A stretch of 42,871 bases of DNA from Betaproteobacteria bacterium. Its GTDB lineage: Bacteria > Pseudomonadota > Gammaproteobacteria > Burkholderiales > Burkholderiaceae_C. Of this stretch, positions 42,723-42,871 are shown piece after piece (the stretch's first letter is position 1; each line of letters begins with the position of its first letter). The position numbers were made by a program, and so were the translations under genes. The notes beneath the pieces are model-generated. The model had not been told where the DNA came from and searched no databases. It saw nothing but the letters and a program-made list of their open reading frames with translations. Where the stretch lies: the NCBI GenBank assembly GCA_009925925.1, contig RFQA01000006.1, positions 1 to 42,871 of the forward strand, read 5' to 3'.

Positions 42723-42871
42723 ATGAAACGGCGCGAATTCCTCGTCCGATCTTTAGGCCTGTCCATCGCTGGGCTCGGTCTGCCGTTCGGCGCTTCAGCC
42801 GGGCCGTCGGAGGCATCACCCGCGCTTGGCCATCGCGTCCTCGATATCGAGTGGCTCGACGCCGACCGGCA
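42723..42871 (+). CDS. Tat-signal protein, N-terminal 49 residues (cut by window end)
   Basis: Starts MKRREFLVRSLGLSIAGLGL and is open to the window end. RREFLV with a following hydrophobic stretch and the end FGASAGP is a typical twin-arginine signal. The mature start RVLDIEWLDADR resembles exported alpha/beta hydrolases I have seen, but this is a guess from 15 residues. No ribosome-binding site is clear. The 108 bp upstream contain an interrupted repeat CATCTT/AAGATG and a TGTCAGA-N18-CGTC that loosely resembles the ECF promoter. Confidence 0.6.
   Translation, partial: MKRREFLVRSLGLSIAGLGLPFGASAGPSEASPALGHRVLDIEWLDADR

Overview
The window is a gene-dense, GC-rich stretch of a betaproteobacterial chromosome, most likely Comamonadaceae and Rhodoferax-like. 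The assignment rests on the overlapping ileS-lspA pair, the rnm-yciO-peptidase M50-trpS row, and seven copies of a roughly 50 bp dispersed repeat (GCTAT...TAGC then GCGCA then AGCGCTAGC) of a kind I recall from Comamonadaceae genomes. No rRNA, complete tRNA, CRISPR array, transposase or integrase is visible.

Layout. 1-3.9 kb: 3' part of ileS, lspA and an outer-membrane barrel protein, closed by a bidirectional terminator. 3.9-10 kb: quinone oxidoreductase, an EamA exporter, a GH13 oligo-1,6-glucosidase-like enzyme, and a divergent MFS transporter/AraC regulator pair around a 21 bp near-palindrome. 10-16.8 kb: a large soluble receptor with two Cache-like modules and a CheW domain, an SDR without the usual Tyr/Lys, a second EamA exporter, a DUF808 protein, a DEDDh exonuclease, an SRPBCC protein and a small membrane protein. 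16.8-22.8 kb: a broken BASS-type transporter, a zinc alcohol dehydrogenase, a PA3286-like ketoacyl synthase III, a GNAT, a 2Fe-2S ferredoxin and an acyl-CoA synthetase. 22.8-29.3 kb: a tightly packed run of diheme and triheme cytochromes c, a UshA-type lipoprotein nucleotidase, a hybrid histidine kinase and an RluA-type pseudouridine synthase. 29.4-33.7 kb: rnm, yciO, a site-2 protease, trpS with an added C-terminal domain, and a heme-binding barrel protein. 33.7-36.8 kb: a secreted beta-rich protein and a TetR/SDR/membrane-protein module with two operators set in interleaved divergent promoters.

At about 36.88 kb there is a fragment resembling the 3' end of a tRNA. Beyond it the gene content looks accessory: a secreted tandem ABM-fold protein, an ECF sigma factor and a hydrolase in one overlapping operon with an ECF-type promoter, then an AraC regulator divergent from a probable Tat-exported intradiol dioxygenase, a NAD(P)-binding protein, cytochrome b561 and a truncated Tat-signal protein. 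I infer an inserted segment with an envelope-directed oxidative or aromatic-compound function.

The most unusual signals are the repeat copies embedded in coding sequence, the interleaved TetR promoters, the sigma/ABM/hydrolase operon, the double-Cache-CheW receptor and the out-of-frame deletion in the BASS transporter. All names come from reading motifs; no database search was possible.
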